Positions 8,488-15,156 of a DNA stretch of 17,585 nt are shown here, piece after piece. How positions within the stretch are numbered: position 1 is the stretch's first letter; the number at the start of each line of letters is the position of its first letter. The notes beneath the pieces were generated by a model. That model did no database searches. It saw nothing but the letters and a program-made list of their open reading frames with translations, and was not told the DNA's origin. This DNA is from Aquariibacter sp964433315 (GTDB lineage: Bacteria > Pseudomonadota > Gammaproteobacteria > Burkholderiales > Burkholderiaceae_C), in contig CAYSQO010000044.1 in the NCBI GenBank assembly GCA_964433315.1, forward strand, positions 1 through 17,585, written 5' to 3'. The position numbers and the translations under genes are program-made.

Positions 8488-9123
8488 TCAGGCCGCGGCG
8501 TGCGAGGTGATCAGGCGGTCGAAGCCGCGCCGGGCGCGGTCCACCGAACCCGGGCTGCGCAGCAGCCGGGCGTCGTGGTGCAGGGCGAGGATCAGGCCGT
8601 GGAGCTCGAAGATGAGCTGCTCCGGCTCGGTGCCGGCACGCAGGTGGCCGGCCTCGACGGCCAGCCGCGCCGCCCGGGCCAGGGCCTCGTGCCAGGTGCG
8701 GACCATGCCGACGAGGGCCTCGCGGACCGGGCCGGGCCGGTCGTCGAACTCGACGGCGGCGCTGATGTAGAGGCAGCCCGAATCGACCTCGACCGCGACA
8801 CGCTGCACCCAGCGCTCGAACAGGGCCCGCAGGCGTGGCAGGCCACGCGGCTCGAGCAGCGCGGGCTGGAAGACTTCCTCGGCAAAGCGGCGGTGGTACT
8901 CGCGGATCACCGAGATCTGCAGCTCCTCGCGCGAACCGAAATGCGCGAAGACGCCCGACTTGCTCATCTGCGTGACCTCGGCCAGCGCGCCGATCGACAA
9001 GCCTTCCAGTCCGATCTGGGAAGCCAGGCCCAGGGCGGCCTCCAGGATGATCAGACGGGTCTGCTGGCCCTTGGGGGGGCCGTAGGCGCGGCTGGCGGCA
9101 GAGATCGGGCTGCTGGCGGACAT
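8488..9123 (-). CDS. TetR/AcrR family transcriptional regulator
   Basis: This 211-residue repressor-type protein has the TetR fold: an N-terminal three-helix DNA-binding domain (about 21-68) with the helix-turn-helix in SIGALAEVTQMSKSGVFAHF (43-62), then an all-helical ligand and dimer domain. The segment SGCLYISAAVEFDDRPGPVREAL (115-137) is typical of one TetR subgroup. The gene is first in a minus-strand run of beta-oxidation genes. A perfect palindrome sits 27-38 bases upstream of its start. By analogy with other fatty-acid regulators of this family (PsrA, Gram-positive FadR), I infer that acyl-CoA or a fatty acid releases it from DNA so that it derepresses itself and the operon. The ATG at 9123 lacks a good Shine-Dalgarno sequence, so a later start cannot be excluded, though the one given leaves the helix-turn-helix intact. 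Confidence 0.93.
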   Translation of the reverse strand: MSASSPISAASRAYGPPKGQQTRLIILEAALGLASQIGLEGLSIGALAEVTQMSKSGVFAHFGSREELQISVIREYHRRFAEEVFQPALLEPRGLPRLRALFERWVQRVAVEVDSGCLYISAAVEFDDRPGPVREALVGMVRTWHEALARAARLAVEAGHLRAGTEPEQLIFELHGLILALHHDARLLRSPGSVDRARRGFDRLITSHAAA

Positions 9124-9149
9124 GGCGGGGGGACGTGATGCAATAAAAC

Positions 9150-9161
9150 GAACGATCGTTC
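9150..9161. promoter_or_regulatory. Probable TetR operator (12-bp perfect palindrome)
   Basis: GAACGATCGTTC is a perfect inverted repeat set in an AT-rich island (about 9142-9169) within very GC-rich DNA. It is 27 bases upstream of the tetR start codon and would overlap the tetR promoter. Size, symmetry and place fit a TetR-family operator. The same regulator could also affect the divergent HNH gene, whose start is about 150 bases away, but nothing specific supports that. Confidence 0.65.
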
Positions 9162-9262
9162 TATTTTTACCCGAGTCTGGTCGATCTGTCGCTGGAAATT
9201 CGCGCCGCCCCTGATTCGCGGGGCCGGGCCCACCCGGATCCCCGGGGCTTGCCCGCCCATGC

Positions 9263-9292
9263 TTGAGGCCGTCACCGTCCTTCGTCTATCCT
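9263..9292 (+). promoter_or_regulatory. Possible sigma-70 promoter for the HNH gene
   Basis: TTGAGG (9263-9268) and TATCCT (9287-9292) each match the consensus at four of six positions and are 18 bases apart. The predicted transcript start near 9299 is just ahead of the GGAG ribosome binding site at 9303-9306. Matches of this quality occur by chance, so this is tentative. Confidence 0.35.
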
Positions 9293-9314
9293 CAAAGGGA
9301 TTGGAGTGCGCCCG

Positions 9315-9872
9315 ATGGATGTGCTACAGCTCGATGTGTCCGGTCGGCCCCAGGCCTGGATCAATGTCCGGGAGGCCGCCACGCTCTACGCCAGCGACGC
9401 GATCGCCTGGACGCTGGGCCCGACGGTGCTGGCGCTGCGGGGCGGCATCCAGCGCAGCAGCGGGCGGCAGTCGCGGATCGAGGTGCATGCCATCGTCGCC
9501 GTGCGCGGCGCGGTGCCAAGCCGGGCCTGGCGCAGCACGCCCACCCTGTCCAATCCCAAGCTATTCCTGCGCGACCGCCGGGTCTGCGCCTACTGCGGCG
9601 GCCAGTTCGAGCTGGACGACCTGACCCGCGAGCACATCGTGCCCACCTCGCGCGGCGGGGCCGACAGCTGGATGAACTGCATCACCGCCTGCAAGGCCTG
9701 CAACGGCCGCAAGGGCAACCGGATGCCGGAGGAGGCGCGCATGAGCCTGCTCTACCTGCCCTATGTGCCCAGCCTGCACGAGGACATGATCCTGCGCGGC
9801 CGCCGCATCCTGAGCGACCAGATGGATTTCCTGCTCGCCAGCGTGCCGCGCAGCAGCCGTCTGCACGGCTGA
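9315..9872 (+). CDS. HNH endonuclease family protein
   Basis: This 185-residue protein carries a C-terminal HNH nuclease domain with a zinc-binding frame. Numbered from the ATG at 9315, it shows C91-x2-C94 (CAYCGG), the EHIVP histidine at 107, Asn121 in SWMNC, and C126-x2-C129 followed by N130 and GRKGN. The N-terminal 80 residues are not recognised, though the INVREAATLYASDAIAW stretch looks conserved. The ATG at 9315 has GGAG eight bases upstream; the GTG at 9306 overlaps that site and is less likely. No methyltransferase, phage gene or intron is next to it, so restriction, phage packaging and homing roles have no support here. Similar stand-alone HNH genes are common in betaproteobacteria. 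The nuclease fold is well supported; the biological role is unknown. The stop codon lies inside a tandem repeat. Confidence 0.9.
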   Translation: MDVLQLDVSGRPQAWINVREAATLYASDAIAWTLGPTVLALRGGIQRSSGRQSRIEVHAIVAVRGAVPSRAWRSTPTLSNPKLFLRDRRVCAYCGGQFELDDLTREHIVPTSRGGADSWMNCITACKACNGRKGNRMPEEARMSLLYLPYVPSLHEDMILRGRRILSDQMDFLLASVPRSSRLHG

Positions 9873-9915
9873 GCGGCTGAGCGGCTGAGCGGCTGAGCGG
9901 CTGAGCGGCTGAGCG
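9866..9915. repeat. 8-bp tandem repeat, about 6.25 copies
   Basis: The unit cggctgag is repeated perfectly from 9866 to 9915. The first copy contains the HNH stop codon (9870-9872) and the rest lie in the 3' untranslated region. Because the unit is not a multiple of three and every unit carries TGA, any change in copy number still leaves a stop at or near the same place. Such perfect short arrays commonly change length by strand slippage. Confidence 0.9.
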
Positions 9916-10105
9916 CCCGACCCCGGCCAGCGCGGCGCGGTGCGTTTCACACTTCTTTGCGCGGGCACCTGCCGGGGGACCGGCCGGGAGACGGAAACTT
10001 CGGCCCTCCGGGCGGGATCCCACCTTGCCCCCGGGGCGAGGCGTCAGCCGCCGCACCCCCCGCCGCGTTGAGCCGCCTTCCAAGAACCCACGATCGGACC
10101 CAGCC

Positions 10106-10564
10106 ATGCGTCACCCCCTCCTGCTCGCCTCCGTGCTCGCCCTCAGCCTGGCCGCCTGCTCGACCACCAGCCCCGACGTGGTCCAGCGTGGCGACGCGCA
10201 GCGCCTGTCCTCGGTGCAGGACGCCACCGTGATCAGCAGCCGGCCGGTGACGGTGGACGGCAGCCAGTCGGGCGTCGGCGCAGCCACCGGCGCGGTGATC
10301 GGCGGCGTGGCCGGCAGTTCGGTCGGCGGTCGGCGCGAATCGGTGGCCGTGGGCGTGCTGGGTGCCGTCGTCGGCGCCGTGGCCGGCAACGCGGCCGAAC
10401 GCTTCGGCACCCGCGAGAACGCCGTCGAGCTGATCGTGCAGCTCAAGAACGGCGAGCGCCGGGCCATCGTCCAGGCCCAGGGCGAAGAGAACTTCAAGCC
10501 CGGCGACCGCGTGGTGCTGGTCAGCAGCGGCGGCACGACCCGCGTGTCGCGCTCGCCGAACTGA
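10106..10564 (+). CDS. Glycine-zipper outer-membrane lipoprotein, SlyB/Pcp-like
   Basis: This 152-residue protein has a lipoprotein signal peptide with lipobox LAAC, giving lipidated Cys18. A glycine-zipper region at about 56-95 (GAVIGGVAG, then GVLGAVVGAVAGNAAE) fits two membrane-interacting helices. A short beta-rich tail follows (ELIVQLKNGERRAIVQ and FKPGDRVVLVSS, about 108-141), as in the SlyB/Pcp group of outer-membrane lipoproteins, which have roles in envelope integrity and stress. Residue 19 is Ser rather than Asp, so outer-membrane sorting is expected. The ATG at 10106 has no strong Shine-Dalgarno sequence but is well placed for the signal peptide. The 190 bases ahead (9916-10105) hold no gene and no clear promoter that I can name. 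The family is sure; the exact role is not. Confidence 0.88.
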   Translation: MRHPLLLASVLALSLAACSTTSPDVVQRGDAQRLSSVQDATVISSRPVTVDGSQSGVGAATGAVIGGVAGSSVGGRRESVAVGVLGAVVGAVAGNAAERFGTRENAVELIVQLKNGERRAIVQAQGEENFKPGDRVVLVSSGGTTRVSRSPN

Positions 10565-10568
10565 GGCC

Positions 10569-10595
10569 GCGGCGGCCGGCCTCTCCGGCCGCCGC
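10569..10595. terminator. GC hairpin after the SlyB-like gene, possible terminator
   Basis: gcggcggccgg (10569-10579) pairs perfectly with ccggccgccgc (10585-10595) around a five-base loop, starting four bases after the stop codon. No T-tract follows, so it is either a weak intrinsic terminator or an mRNA 3'-end stabiliser. Confidence 0.4.
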
Positions 10596-10643
10596 CCTCA
10601 AGCCCCGGCCCGGGCGGCCGATAGCCAGGAACCCCCTGAGCCC

Positions 10644-11090
10644 GTGTCGCCGCCCATGCCGCCCCGCCCCGCCCCTCCATCCCGCAGCCCGCGCCGTCCC
10701 GGTGCGGCCGGCTTGGCCCTGCTGGGGGCCAGCCTGCTGCTGGGCGGCTGCCAGTGGCTGGGCCTGGAATCGCCCGAGCAGCAGCATCAGGCCAAGACGG
10801 CCGACGGCCAGGCCATCGGCAGCGCCTGCCGGCATGCCGGGCGGGCGCTGGAGGATTGCTTCGTGCTGAACCCCAAGGCCCAGCGGGCCGCCGTCTTCGC
10901 CGGCTGGCGGGAGATGGACGAGTACATGCGCGAGAACAAGATCGAGGCGGTCGCGCCCACCCTGCCGCGCCCCGGCAGCCGGCAGGCCGAGACGGCCCGG
11001 GCCGAGCCCGGCACCCCGGGCGAGGGCCCGGACGCACCGCAGGAGCGCCCGGACACGCCCGGCGCCAAGTCCGGCCGCCACGCGTCCTGA
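10644..11090 (+). CDS. Small conserved lipoprotein of unknown function
   Basis: The 148-residue product has a basic proline-rich start, a hydrophobic stretch (about 22-34) and a lipobox LGGC with lipidated Cys36 if the GTG at 10644 is used; an in-frame ATG at 10656 would also work (Cys32). The mature part begins QWLGLESPEQQHQAK. The central region, TADGQAIGSACRHAGRALEDC to EMDEYMRENKIE (about 52-101), contains Cys62 and Cys72 and a helical segment, and seems to be the conserved core. The tail from about 105 is rich in proline, glycine and charge and is probably disordered. I do not recognise a named family, though I believe similar short lipoproteins occur in Burkholderiales. Neither start has a convincing ribosome binding site. 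It lies between another lipoprotein gene and azlC. Confidence 0.75.
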   Translation: MSPPMPPRPAPPSRSPRRPGAAGLALLGASLLLGGCQWLGLESPEQQHQAKTADGQAIGSACRHAGRALEDCFVLNPKAQRAAVFAGWREMDEYMRENKIEAVAPTLPRPGSRQAETARAEPGTPGEGPDAPQERPDTPGAKSGRHAS

Positions 11091-11123
11091 TCGACCCGTC
11101 GCGGCCGCGCCGCGACCGCACCT

Positions 11124-11151
11124 GCCCGGGCGCGCCGGAAGGCGCCCGGGC
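11124..11151. terminator. GC hairpin between the lipoprotein gene and azlC
   Basis: gcccgggcgc (11124-11133) pairs perfectly with gcgcccgggc (11142-11151) around an eight-base loop. It lies 33 bases after the lipoprotein stop and just ahead of the -10-like element of azlC. There is no T-tract, so termination is uncertain, but the place fits a boundary between transcription units. Confidence 0.4.
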
Positions 11152-11158
11152 CCGATGG

Positions 11159-11164
11159 GACAAT
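11159..11164 (+). promoter_or_regulatory. Possible -10 element of a leaderless azlC promoter
   Basis: GACAAT, the same hexamer seen ahead of radA, ends six bases before the azlC ATG at 11171 (GACAATCGCGGGATG). No Shine-Dalgarno sequence is present. The arrangement suggests transcription starting at the ATG. No -35 box is evident. Confidence 0.35.
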
Positions 11165-11170
11165 CGCGGG

Positions 11171-11953
11171 ATGCCGCCGCACGCCGCTCCCCCTGCCGCG
11201 ACCGGGTCGCTGCCCTGGGCCGGGGGCTGGCGTCACCCGGCCTTCCGCGCCGGGGTGCGGGACATGGTGGCCCCGCAGCTCGGCATCGCCGCCTGGGCCC
11301 TGGTGACCGGCGTGGCCATGGTCAAGGGCGGCCTGGGCGTGCCGCTGGCCCTGCTGATGAGCCTGACCGTCTTCGCCGGCAGCGCACAGCTCGCGGCCCT
11401 GCCGCTGCTGGCCGCCGGGGCGCCGCTGGGCGTGCTGTGGGCCACCGCGCTGTGCGTGAACCTGCGCTTCGTGATCTTCAGCGCCGGCTGGCGGCCGGTC
11501 TTCCTCGGCCTGCCCCTGCGCGGGCGGCTGCTGGCCGCCTACCTGGCCGGCGACGTGAACTACGTGCTGTGCATGCAGCAGCTGCAACAGCGGCCGATCC
11601 GGCCGGAGGACCCGGGAGCGCTGGACGCGGCCCGTGCCTACTTCGCCGGCACCGCCCTGACCAACTACCTCTTCTGGCAGGCGGCATCGATCGCCGGCAT
11701 CCTGCTGGCCGACACCATCCCGACGCACTGGGGCCTGGGCTTCGCGGGCACGCTGGCCCTGTTCGGCCTGCTGATGGGCCTGGTGCGCGACTGGACCACC
11801 GGCCTGGCGGCCGGGGCGGCGGGCCTGGCGGCGGTGGCGGCCTACGCCCTGCCCTTCCGGCTGAACATCGTCGCGGCCATCTTCGCGGCCGTGGCCCTGG
11901 GCCTGCTGGCCGAGCGCCTGGTCCCGCGCGCGGCCGGGCCGGCGACGCGCTGA
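11171..11953 (+). CDS. azlC: AzlC family branched-chain amino acid exporter, large subunit
   Basis: AzlC is the large membrane subunit of the AzlCD (BrnFE-like) exporter for branched-chain amino acids and related compounds. The 260-residue protein has several hydrophobic segments (about 34-52, 55-82, 86-105, 160-182, 187-205, 209-228 and 232-250). Family signatures include SLTVFAGSAQLAALPLL (64-80) and CVNLRFVIFSA (95-105). The N-terminal 25 residues are proline-rich and cytoplasm-like. The length is slightly above typical because of that extension. The partner azlD starts eight bases downstream, so the two are cotranscribed. The ATG at 11171 is chosen because it follows a -10-like element at leaderless spacing; the open frame upstream overlaps the lipoprotein gene and is not expected to be used. 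Substrate identity is inferred from the family. Confidence 0.93.
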   Translation: MPPHAAPPAATGSLPWAGGWRHPAFRAGVRDMVAPQLGIAAWALVTGVAMVKGGLGVPLALLMSLTVFAGSAQLAALPLLAAGAPLGVLWATALCVNLRFVIFSAGWRPVFLGLPLRGRLLAAYLAGDVNYVLCMQQLQQRPIRPEDPGALDAARAYFAGTALTNYLFWQAASIAGILLADTIPTHWGLGFAGTLALFGLLMGLVRDWTTGLAAGAAGLAAVAAYALPFRLNIVAAIFAAVALGLLAERLVPRAAGPATR

Positions 11954-11960
11954 CACCGCC

Positions 11961-12320
11961 ATGGCCAGCGGCACGCACCTGCTGAGCCTGGGCGAGGCCC
12001 TGCTGGCCTTCGGCGGCCTGACGGTGATCACGGTGATCACGCGCGGCTTCTTCTTTCTCTCCGAACGCGAGCTGCGCCTGCCCGAGCGCGTGCAGCGCGG
12101 CCTGCGCTACGCGCCGGTGGCCGCCCTGGCCGCGGTGGTGCTGCCCGAGGTGCTGATGCGCCAGGGCCAGTGGACCGCCGAGCCCTGGCGCGAGCCGCAG
12201 CTCTGGGCCGCGCTGGCCGCGGGCCTGTGGTTCCTGCTGCGCGGCGGCCTGCTGGGCACCATCGTGGTCGGCATGGCCGTGATGCTGGGGCTGCGGCTGG
12301 GCCTTGGCCTGGGCGGCTAG
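11961..12320 (+). CDS. azlD: AzlD family branched-chain amino acid exporter, small subunit
   Basis: AzlD is the small integral-membrane partner of AzlC. The 119-residue protein has about four hydrophobic segments (roughly 8-27, 46-64, 78-95 and 97-116), the normal size and topology for the family. The VITRGFFFLSERELRLPERVQRGLRYAPVAALAAVVLPE stretch (about 25-63) carries the family signature, including the charged loop with conserved arginines and the YAPVAALAA helix. The ATG at 11961 follows the azlC stop by seven bases and has no Shine-Dalgarno sequence, so translation is probably coupled to azlC. pgk begins 55 bases later, and no hairpin lies between, so some read-through into pgk is possible. 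Confidence 0.92.
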   Translation: MASGTHLLSLGEALLAFGGLTVITVITRGFFFLSERELRLPERVQRGLRYAPVAALAAVVLPEVLMRQGQWTAEPWREPQLWAALAAGLWFLLRGGLLGTIVVGMAVMLGLRLGLGLGG

Positions 12321-12326
12321 CGCAGG

Positions 12327-12344
12327 GTTTCCGTCTTCCCTTTC
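12327..12344 (+). other. Pyrimidine-rich leader motif ahead of pgk (shared with fba)
   Basis: gtttccgtc (12327-12335) followed directly by ttccctttc (12336-12344) lies between azlD and pgk. The same two 9-base blocks, separated by three bases, occur ahead of fba at 16701-16709 and 16713-16721. This is seen directly; whether it is regulatory is unknown. Confidence 0.4.
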
Positions 12345-12375
12345 TTCTCCACTCCGATCGAAAGAGGTTTTTCCG

Positions 12376-13569
12376 ATGAATGTGCTTCGCTTCACCGACC
12401 TGGTCGCCGAGGGCCGCGTCGCCGGCCGCCGGGTCTTCATCCGCGCCGACCTGAACGTGCCCCAGGACGAGGCCGGCCGCATCACCGAGGACACCCGCAT
12501 CCGCGCCAGCGTGCCCTGCATCCAGCAGGCCCTGGACGCGGGCGCCGCGGTGATGGTGACCAGCCACCTCGGCCGCCCGACCGAGGGCGAGTTCAAGCCC
12601 GAGGACTCGCTGGCCCCGGTGGCCGAGCGCCTGGCCGAGCTGCTGGGCCGCCCGGTGCCGCTGGTGGCCAAGTGGGTCGACGGCGTGGAGGTCAAGCCCG
12701 GCGAGGTCGTGCTGCTGGAGAACTGCCGCCTGAACAAGGGCGAGAAGAAGAACAACGAGGAGCTGGCCCGCAAGATGGCCGCGCTCTGCGACATCTTCGT
12801 GCACGACGCCTTCGGCACCGCGCACCGCGCCGAGGGCAGCACCTACGGCATCGCCCAGTACGCGCCGGTGGCCTGCGCGGGCCCGCTGCTGGCCGCCGAG
12901 ATCGACGCGATCAACAAGGCCCTGGCCGAACCGGCCCGGCCGCTGGTGGCCATCGTCGCGGGCAGCAAGGTCTCGACCAAGCTGTCGATCCTGAAGTCCC
13001 TGGCCGGCAAGGTCGACCAGCTGATCGTCGGCGGCGGCATCGCCAACACCTTCCTGCTGGCCGCCGGCCACCCGATCGGCAAGAGCCTGGCCGAGCCCGA
13101 CCTGGTCGAGGACGCCAAGGCCATCATCACGATGATGCGCGAGCGCGGCGCCGCGGTGCCGATCCCGGTGGACGTGGTGGTGGCCGACGAGTTCTCGGCC
13201 CTGGCCCGCGCCAACAAGGTGGCCGCCGACGCCGTGCAGCCCAGCGACCTGATCCTCGACATCGGCCCGAAGACCGCCGCCGAGCTGGCCGGCATCATCG
13301 CCCGCGCCGGCACGGTGGTCTGGAACGGCCCGGTCGGCGTCTTCGAGTACGACCAGTTCAGCGGCGGCACGCGCACCCTGGCCGCGGCCATCGCGCACTC
13401 CTCGGCCTTCAGCATCGCCGGCGGCGGCGACACCCTGGCGGCCATCGCCAAGTACGGCATCGAGCGCGACATCGGCTACATCTCGACCGGCGGCGGCGCC
13501 TTCCTCGAAGTGCTGGAAGGCAAGACCCTGCCGGCCTTCGAGATCCTGGAGAAGCGCGCAGCCGGCTGA
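12376..13569 (+). CDS. pgk: Phosphoglycerate kinase
   Basis: Pgk transfers the acyl phosphate of 1,3-bisphosphoglycerate to ADP in glycolysis and runs in reverse in gluconeogenesis and the Calvin cycle. The 397-residue protein is full length for bacteria. The N-terminal substrate site shows FIRADLNVP (21-29), TSHLGRPT (62-69) and LLENCRLNKGEKKN (113-126). The hinge and nucleotide domain show AGSKVSTKL (195-203), GGGIANTFL (219-227), WNGPVGVFE (316-324) and the phosphate loop GGGDTLAA (349-356). AGSKVSTK replaces the GGAKVSDK of many bacteria, as I recall for other betaproteobacteria. The ATG at 12376 has AAAGAGG eight bases upstream. pyk follows 98 bases downstream on the same strand, so the two probably form a glycolytic unit. 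Confidence 0.98.
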   Translation: MNVLRFTDLVAEGRVAGRRVFIRADLNVPQDEAGRITEDTRIRASVPCIQQALDAGAAVMVTSHLGRPTEGEFKPEDSLAPVAERLAELLGRPVPLVAKWVDGVEVKPGEVVLLENCRLNKGEKKNNEELARKMAALCDIFVHDAFGTAHRAEGSTYGIAQYAPVACAGPLLAAEIDAINKALAEPARPLVAIVAGSKVSTKLSILKSLAGKVDQLIVGGGIANTFLLAAGHPIGKSLAEPDLVEDAKAIITMMRERGAAVPIPVDVVVADEFSALARANKVAADAVQPSDLILDIGPKTAAELAGIIARAGTVVWNGPVGVFEYDQFSGGTRTLAAAIAHSSAFSIAGGGDTLAAIAKYGIERDIGYISTGGGAFLEVLEGKTLPAFEILEKRAAG

Positions 13570-13581
13570 GGCCGCGCCCAC

Positions 13582-13615
13582 GCCCTCCGGCTGGCCCGCG
13601 GGCCGGCCGGAGGGC
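13582..13615. terminator. Long GC hairpin between pgk and pyk
   Basis: gccctccggc (13582-13591) pairs with gccggaggg plus c (13606-13615). Inside, after one T-G pair, ggccc (13593-13597) pairs with gggcc (13600-13604), so the hairpin is nearly continuous over 34 bases. No T-tract follows. It may act as an attenuator or stabilise the pgk mRNA end, giving different levels of the two enzymes. Confidence 0.45.
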
Positions 13616-13667
13616 CGATCCACCCAGGCCCGCGGACAGAACATCAAAGAACCGGAGACAAGCCCCC

Positions 13668-15098
13668 ATGACCCGCGCCACCAAGATCGTCGCCACCCTA
13701 GGCCCCGCCTCCTCCTCACCCGAGGTGCTGGAGAACATGCTGCGCGGGGGGGTGGACGTCGTGCGGCTGAACTTCTCGCACGGCACCGCGCAGGACCACA
13801 TCGACCGCGCCCGCCTGGTGCGCGAGGCCGCGCAGCGCGTCGGCAAGGAGGTGGCCATCATGGCCGACCTGCAGGGCCCGAAGATCCGCGTCGGCAAGTT
13901 CGCCGAGGGCAAGGTCCTTCTGGAGCGGGGCGCCGCCTTCGTGCTGGACGCCGGCCGCAAGGTGCCGGGCGACGTGCAGGCCGTGGGCCTGGACTACAAG
14001 AACCTGCCGCGCGACGTGAAGGCCGGCGACACGCTGCTGCTCAACGACGGCCTGATCGTGCTGACCGTCGACCGGGTGGTCGGCGACGCGGTGCACACCG
14101 TGGTCAAGGTGGGCGGCGAGCTGTCGAACAACAAGGGCATCAACAAGCTCGGCGGCGGCCTGACCGCGCCGGCCCTGACCGCCAAGGACATGGAAGACCT
14201 CAAGACCGCCGTCGCGATCCGCTGCGACTACCTGGCGGTCAGCTTCCCGAAGAGCGCGTCCGACATGATCCTGGCCCGCCAGCTCGCCGACGTGGCGGGC
14301 GAGCCCATCGACCACCGCGCCGCGCTGATCGCCAAGATCGAGCGCAGCGAGGCGATCCCCCTGCTCGACGAGATCCTCAAGGCCAGCGACGGGATCATGG
14401 TCGCCCGCGGCGACCTGGCCGTCGAGGTCGGCAACGCCGCGGTGCCGGCGCTGCAGAAGAAGATGATCAAGCGCGCCCGCGCGCTCGACAAGCTGGTCAT
14501 CACCGCGACGCAGATGATGGAGTCGATGATCGTCAACCCGGTGCCGACGCGGGCCGAGGTCAGCGACGTCGCCAACGCCGTGCTCGACGGCACCGACGCG
14601 GTCATGCTCAGCGCCGAGACGGCGGCGGGCAAGTTCCCGCTGGAGACCATCGAGCAGATGGCCGCCATCGCGGCCGAGGCCGAGCGCGCCGAGGAGCTGC
14701 AGCTCGACACCGACTTCAGCCAGCGCCACTACACCCGCATCGACCAGAGCATCGCGATGGGCGCGCTGTTCACCGCCGAACACCTGGACTGCAAGGCCAT
14801 CGTGGCCCTGACCGAGTCGGGCTCGACGGCGCTGTGGATGAGCCGGCACAAGATCAAGGTGCCGATCGTCGCGCTGACCTCGCAGCTCGCCAGCCAGCGC
14901 CGCATGGCGCTGTTCCGCAACGTGCAGCCCATCCTGATGGACGCCTGCACCGACCGCGACCAGGCCCTGGCCGAGGCGGAGCGCATCCTCGTCGGGCGCG
15001 GCCTGCTCAAGTCCGGCGACACCTACGCCATCACCATCGGCGAGCCCATGGGACGCCCGGGCGGCACCAACATGCTCAAGGTGATGCGGGTCGGCTGA
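13668..15098 (+). CDS. pyk: Pyruvate kinase
   Basis: Pyruvate kinase converts phosphoenolpyruvate and ADP to pyruvate and ATP, the last step of glycolysis. The 476-residue protein has the expected bacterial length. It shows the N-terminal TKIVATLGPASS (5-16), the phosphoenolpyruvate site VRLNFSHG (32-39, with Arg33), MADLQGPKIRVG (65-76) flanking the B domain (about 72-168), the catalytic lysine segment IAKIER (221-226, Lys223 or so), MVARGDLAVEV (244-254) and the signature TATQMMESM (279-287). The C-terminal allosteric domain follows (about 345-476), including TESGSTA (382-388). TQMMESM departs slightly from the more usual TQMLESM. The ATG at 13668 has GGAG ten bases upstream. The gene ends 58 bases from the convergent membrane-protein gene. 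Confidence 0.97.
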   Translation: MTRATKIVATLGPASSSPEVLENMLRGGVDVVRLNFSHGTAQDHIDRARLVREAAQRVGKEVAIMADLQGPKIRVGKFAEGKVLLERGAAFVLDAGRKVPGDVQAVGLDYKNLPRDVKAGDTLLLNDGLIVLTVDRVVGDAVHTVVKVGGELSNNKGINKLGGGLTAPALTAKDMEDLKTAVAIRCDYLAVSFPKSASDMILARQLADVAGEPIDHRAALIAKIERSEAIPLLDEILKASDGIMVARGDLAVEVGNAAVPALQKKMIKRARALDKLVITATQMMESMIVNPVPTRAEVSDVANAVLDGTDAVMLSAETAAGKFPLETIEQMAAIAAEAERAEELQLDTDFSQRHYTRIDQSIAMGALFTAEHLDCKAIVALTESGSTALWMSRHKIKVPIVALTSQLASQRRMALFRNVQPILMDACTDRDQALAEAERILVGRGLLKSGDTYAITIGEPMGRPGGTNMLKVMRVG

Positions 15099-15156
15099 AG
15101 CCGGCCCGGCCGCCCCGCGCGCGCCTGCGGCGGGCGGGGGCACGCAGGCCGCGGGC

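Noticed and set aside
1482..9123. A new biosynthetic or polyketide-like cluster
   Set aside because: Every enzyme fits standard beta-oxidation. No carrier proteins, ligases or tailoring enzymes are present.
9315..9872. Restriction-modification or homing-endonuclease locus around the HNH gene
   Set aside because: No methyltransferase, intron, intein or phage genes lie nearby.
9866..9915. CRISPR array
   Set aside because: The units are 8 bases with no spacers, and no cas genes are present.
15099..15156. Bidirectional terminator between the convergent pyk and membrane-protein genes
   Set aside because: Only an imperfect GC stem with a bulge is visible, with no T-tract on either strand, so I did not list it.
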